Source of the DNA: Bacteroidales bacterium
Lineage (GTDB): Bacteria > Bacteroidota > Bacteroidia > Bacteroidales > UBA4181
Reading direction: 5' to 3'
DNA: 6,901 bases
NCBI GenBank assembly: GCA_031287245.1
Contig: JAITTD010000100.1
Span: 1 to 6,901 of the forward strand
Shown: one piece after another, positions 6,472 to 6,901 of the stretch
Layout of the letters: each line of letters opens with the position of its first letter
How positions within the stretch are numbered: the first letter of the stretch is position 1
Notes under the pieces: model-generated
What the model saw: the letters and a program-made list of their open reading frames with translations, nothing else
Databases searched by the model: none
Told to the model about the DNA's origin: nothing
Made by a program: the position numbers and the translations under genes

Positions 6472-6536
6472 AAAATTTTCCCTGAGAAAGTTTCAACTTT
6501 CTCCCGCGAAGTTGGAACTTTCTCAGGGAAAGTTTT
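6472..6536. terminator. 65-nt near-perfect hairpin, candidate bidirectional terminator
   Basis: The arms 6477-6492 and 6516-6531 are perfectly complementary over 16 bp (TTTCCCTGAGAAAGTT with its reverse complement). They extend outward to 6472 and 6536 with one G-U type pair, and inward through CAACTT (6494-6499) with AAGTTG (6509-6514), leaving a 9-nt loop. The minus-strand transcript ends in five U residues and the plus-strand transcript in four. It lies between convergent genes, 86 bp past the GH95 stop. A terminator is the simplest reading, best for the minus strand; the unusual length also allows a repeat element. Confidence 0.6.
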
Positions 6537-6622
6537 GGGCGTATGAAACATACCGAAAAACGGGGCTTCGAGAATGTTTCCAAAATACTGCATAGAGTGC
6601 TTAAAATGCGCTATATTACATA

Positions 6623-6901
6623 TCAATACCTTATTTCCCATGTTCCACCCTTTCCCGGTGATACGGCTATCACACCGTTGCCCGTCGCCGGCTGTTTCTT
6701 TCCATTGAGGTATGCCTGCGGGGTTTCGGACTGCGGCATTTTCACGCGGAAAACGCCATCCGTTGTTGCTTTGAGCACCGCACGAGTGAGTTTGCCGTTT
6801 TTCCATTCCAGTTCTGTTTCCGCGCCGCCCCGTACGCAAAGACCTTTCACGTGCCCCGTGTTCCATTGCTGCGGCAATGCCGGCAGAAATTCGATATAGC
6901 C
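6623..6901 (-). CDS. Glycoside hydrolase family 95 (alpha-L-fucosidase-like), C-terminal fragment
   Basis: Only the last 92 residues are in the window; the gene continues past the right edge. The reading frame is open from position 6901, and the internal TTG at 6877 is not the real start. The fragment begins GYIEFLPALPQQW, followed by GHVKGLCVRGG (16-26) and ELEWKNGKL (30-38). This order (LPALP..W, then G.VKGL..RGG, then EW..GKL) is the usual C-terminal beta-domain of GH95 enzymes, which cleave alpha-1,2-L-fucosidic or related alpha-L-galactosidic bonds and run to about 750-800 residues. The catalytic domain is outside the window, so activity and localisation cannot be judged. Convergent with the HzsA-related gene, with the long hairpin between them. 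The family call is strong for such a short piece; substrate is inferred. Confidence 0.82.
   Translation of the reverse strand, partial: GYIEFLPALPQQWNTGHVKGLCVRGGAETELEWKNGKLTRAVLKATTDGVFRVKMPQSETPQAYLNGKKQPATGNGVIAVSPGKGGTWEIRY

Larger units (their letters stand above)
6232..6622. other. Convergent intergenic region rich in inverted repeats
   Basis: No credible gene lies in these 391 bp. It contains the 11-bp tandem repeat, a fragment shared with the stem-loop at the left end of the window (6273-6289), two structured palindromes, a spaced 12-bp direct repeat, a 65-nt hairpin, and a small GTATG-AAA-CATAC stem at 6541-6553. Open frames crossing it translate the inverted repeats into low-complexity peptide and are not supported. 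Confidence 0.7.

Noticed and set aside
6383..6583. Minus-strand open frames through the 65-nt hairpin
   Set aside because: The translation is repetitive because it reads the inverted repeat arms; no start signal or family match is visible.
6543..6899. Plus-strand open frame opposite the GH95 fragment
   Set aside because: The minus-strand frame carries consecutive GH95 C-terminal motifs, whereas this one has none.

Overview
The window looks like chromosome from a member of Bacteroidota, probably Bacteroidales. The grounds are a short-form CstA transporter, an AAA-ATPase/PD-(D/E)XK fusion of a type common in that phylum, a GH95 fucosidase-like tail, start codons with A-rich leaders rather than Shine-Dalgarno sequences, and two divergent TAnnTTTG promoter elements. 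Genus and species cannot be named from the sequence alone.

Layout. Positions 1-310 hold no gene but are dense in repeats: a perfect short palindrome, a 22-bp-arm stem-loop with a palindromic GTCCC...GGGAC core, a third copy of that core, and a seven-base tandem array that runs into the 3' end of the next gene. Positions 311-1726 (minus) encode a CstA-family transporter. Positions 1769-3502 (minus) encode the AAA-ATPase/nuclease-fold protein, 42 bp upstream of cstA and in the same direction. It is visibly poorer in G+C than its neighbours. Positions 3503-3687 form a divergent promoter region with an outward-facing TAnnTTTG box on each side and a 21-bp-spaced direct repeat between them. Positions 3688-6231 (plus) encode an exported three-haem protein related to the hydrazine synthase alpha subunit (HzsA-related family). 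Positions 6232-6622 are a convergent intergenic region with an 11-bp tandem repeat and several strong inverted repeats, ending in a long, nearly perfect hairpin. From 6623 to the edge (minus) lies the C-terminal end of a GH95 glycoside hydrolase.

How the genes relate. No single pathway is obvious. CstA imports small carbon compounds such as pyruvate, the GH95 enzyme would release fucose or a related sugar, and the HzsA-related protein should be a periplasmic c-type cytochrome of unknown reaction. The ATPase may be co-transcribed with cstA but has no evident functional tie to it. The most notable items are the HzsA-related cytochrome, which has no HzsB- or HzsC-like partner in view, and the repeat elements that abut or overlap the ends of genes, with one sequence shared between the two ends of the window.
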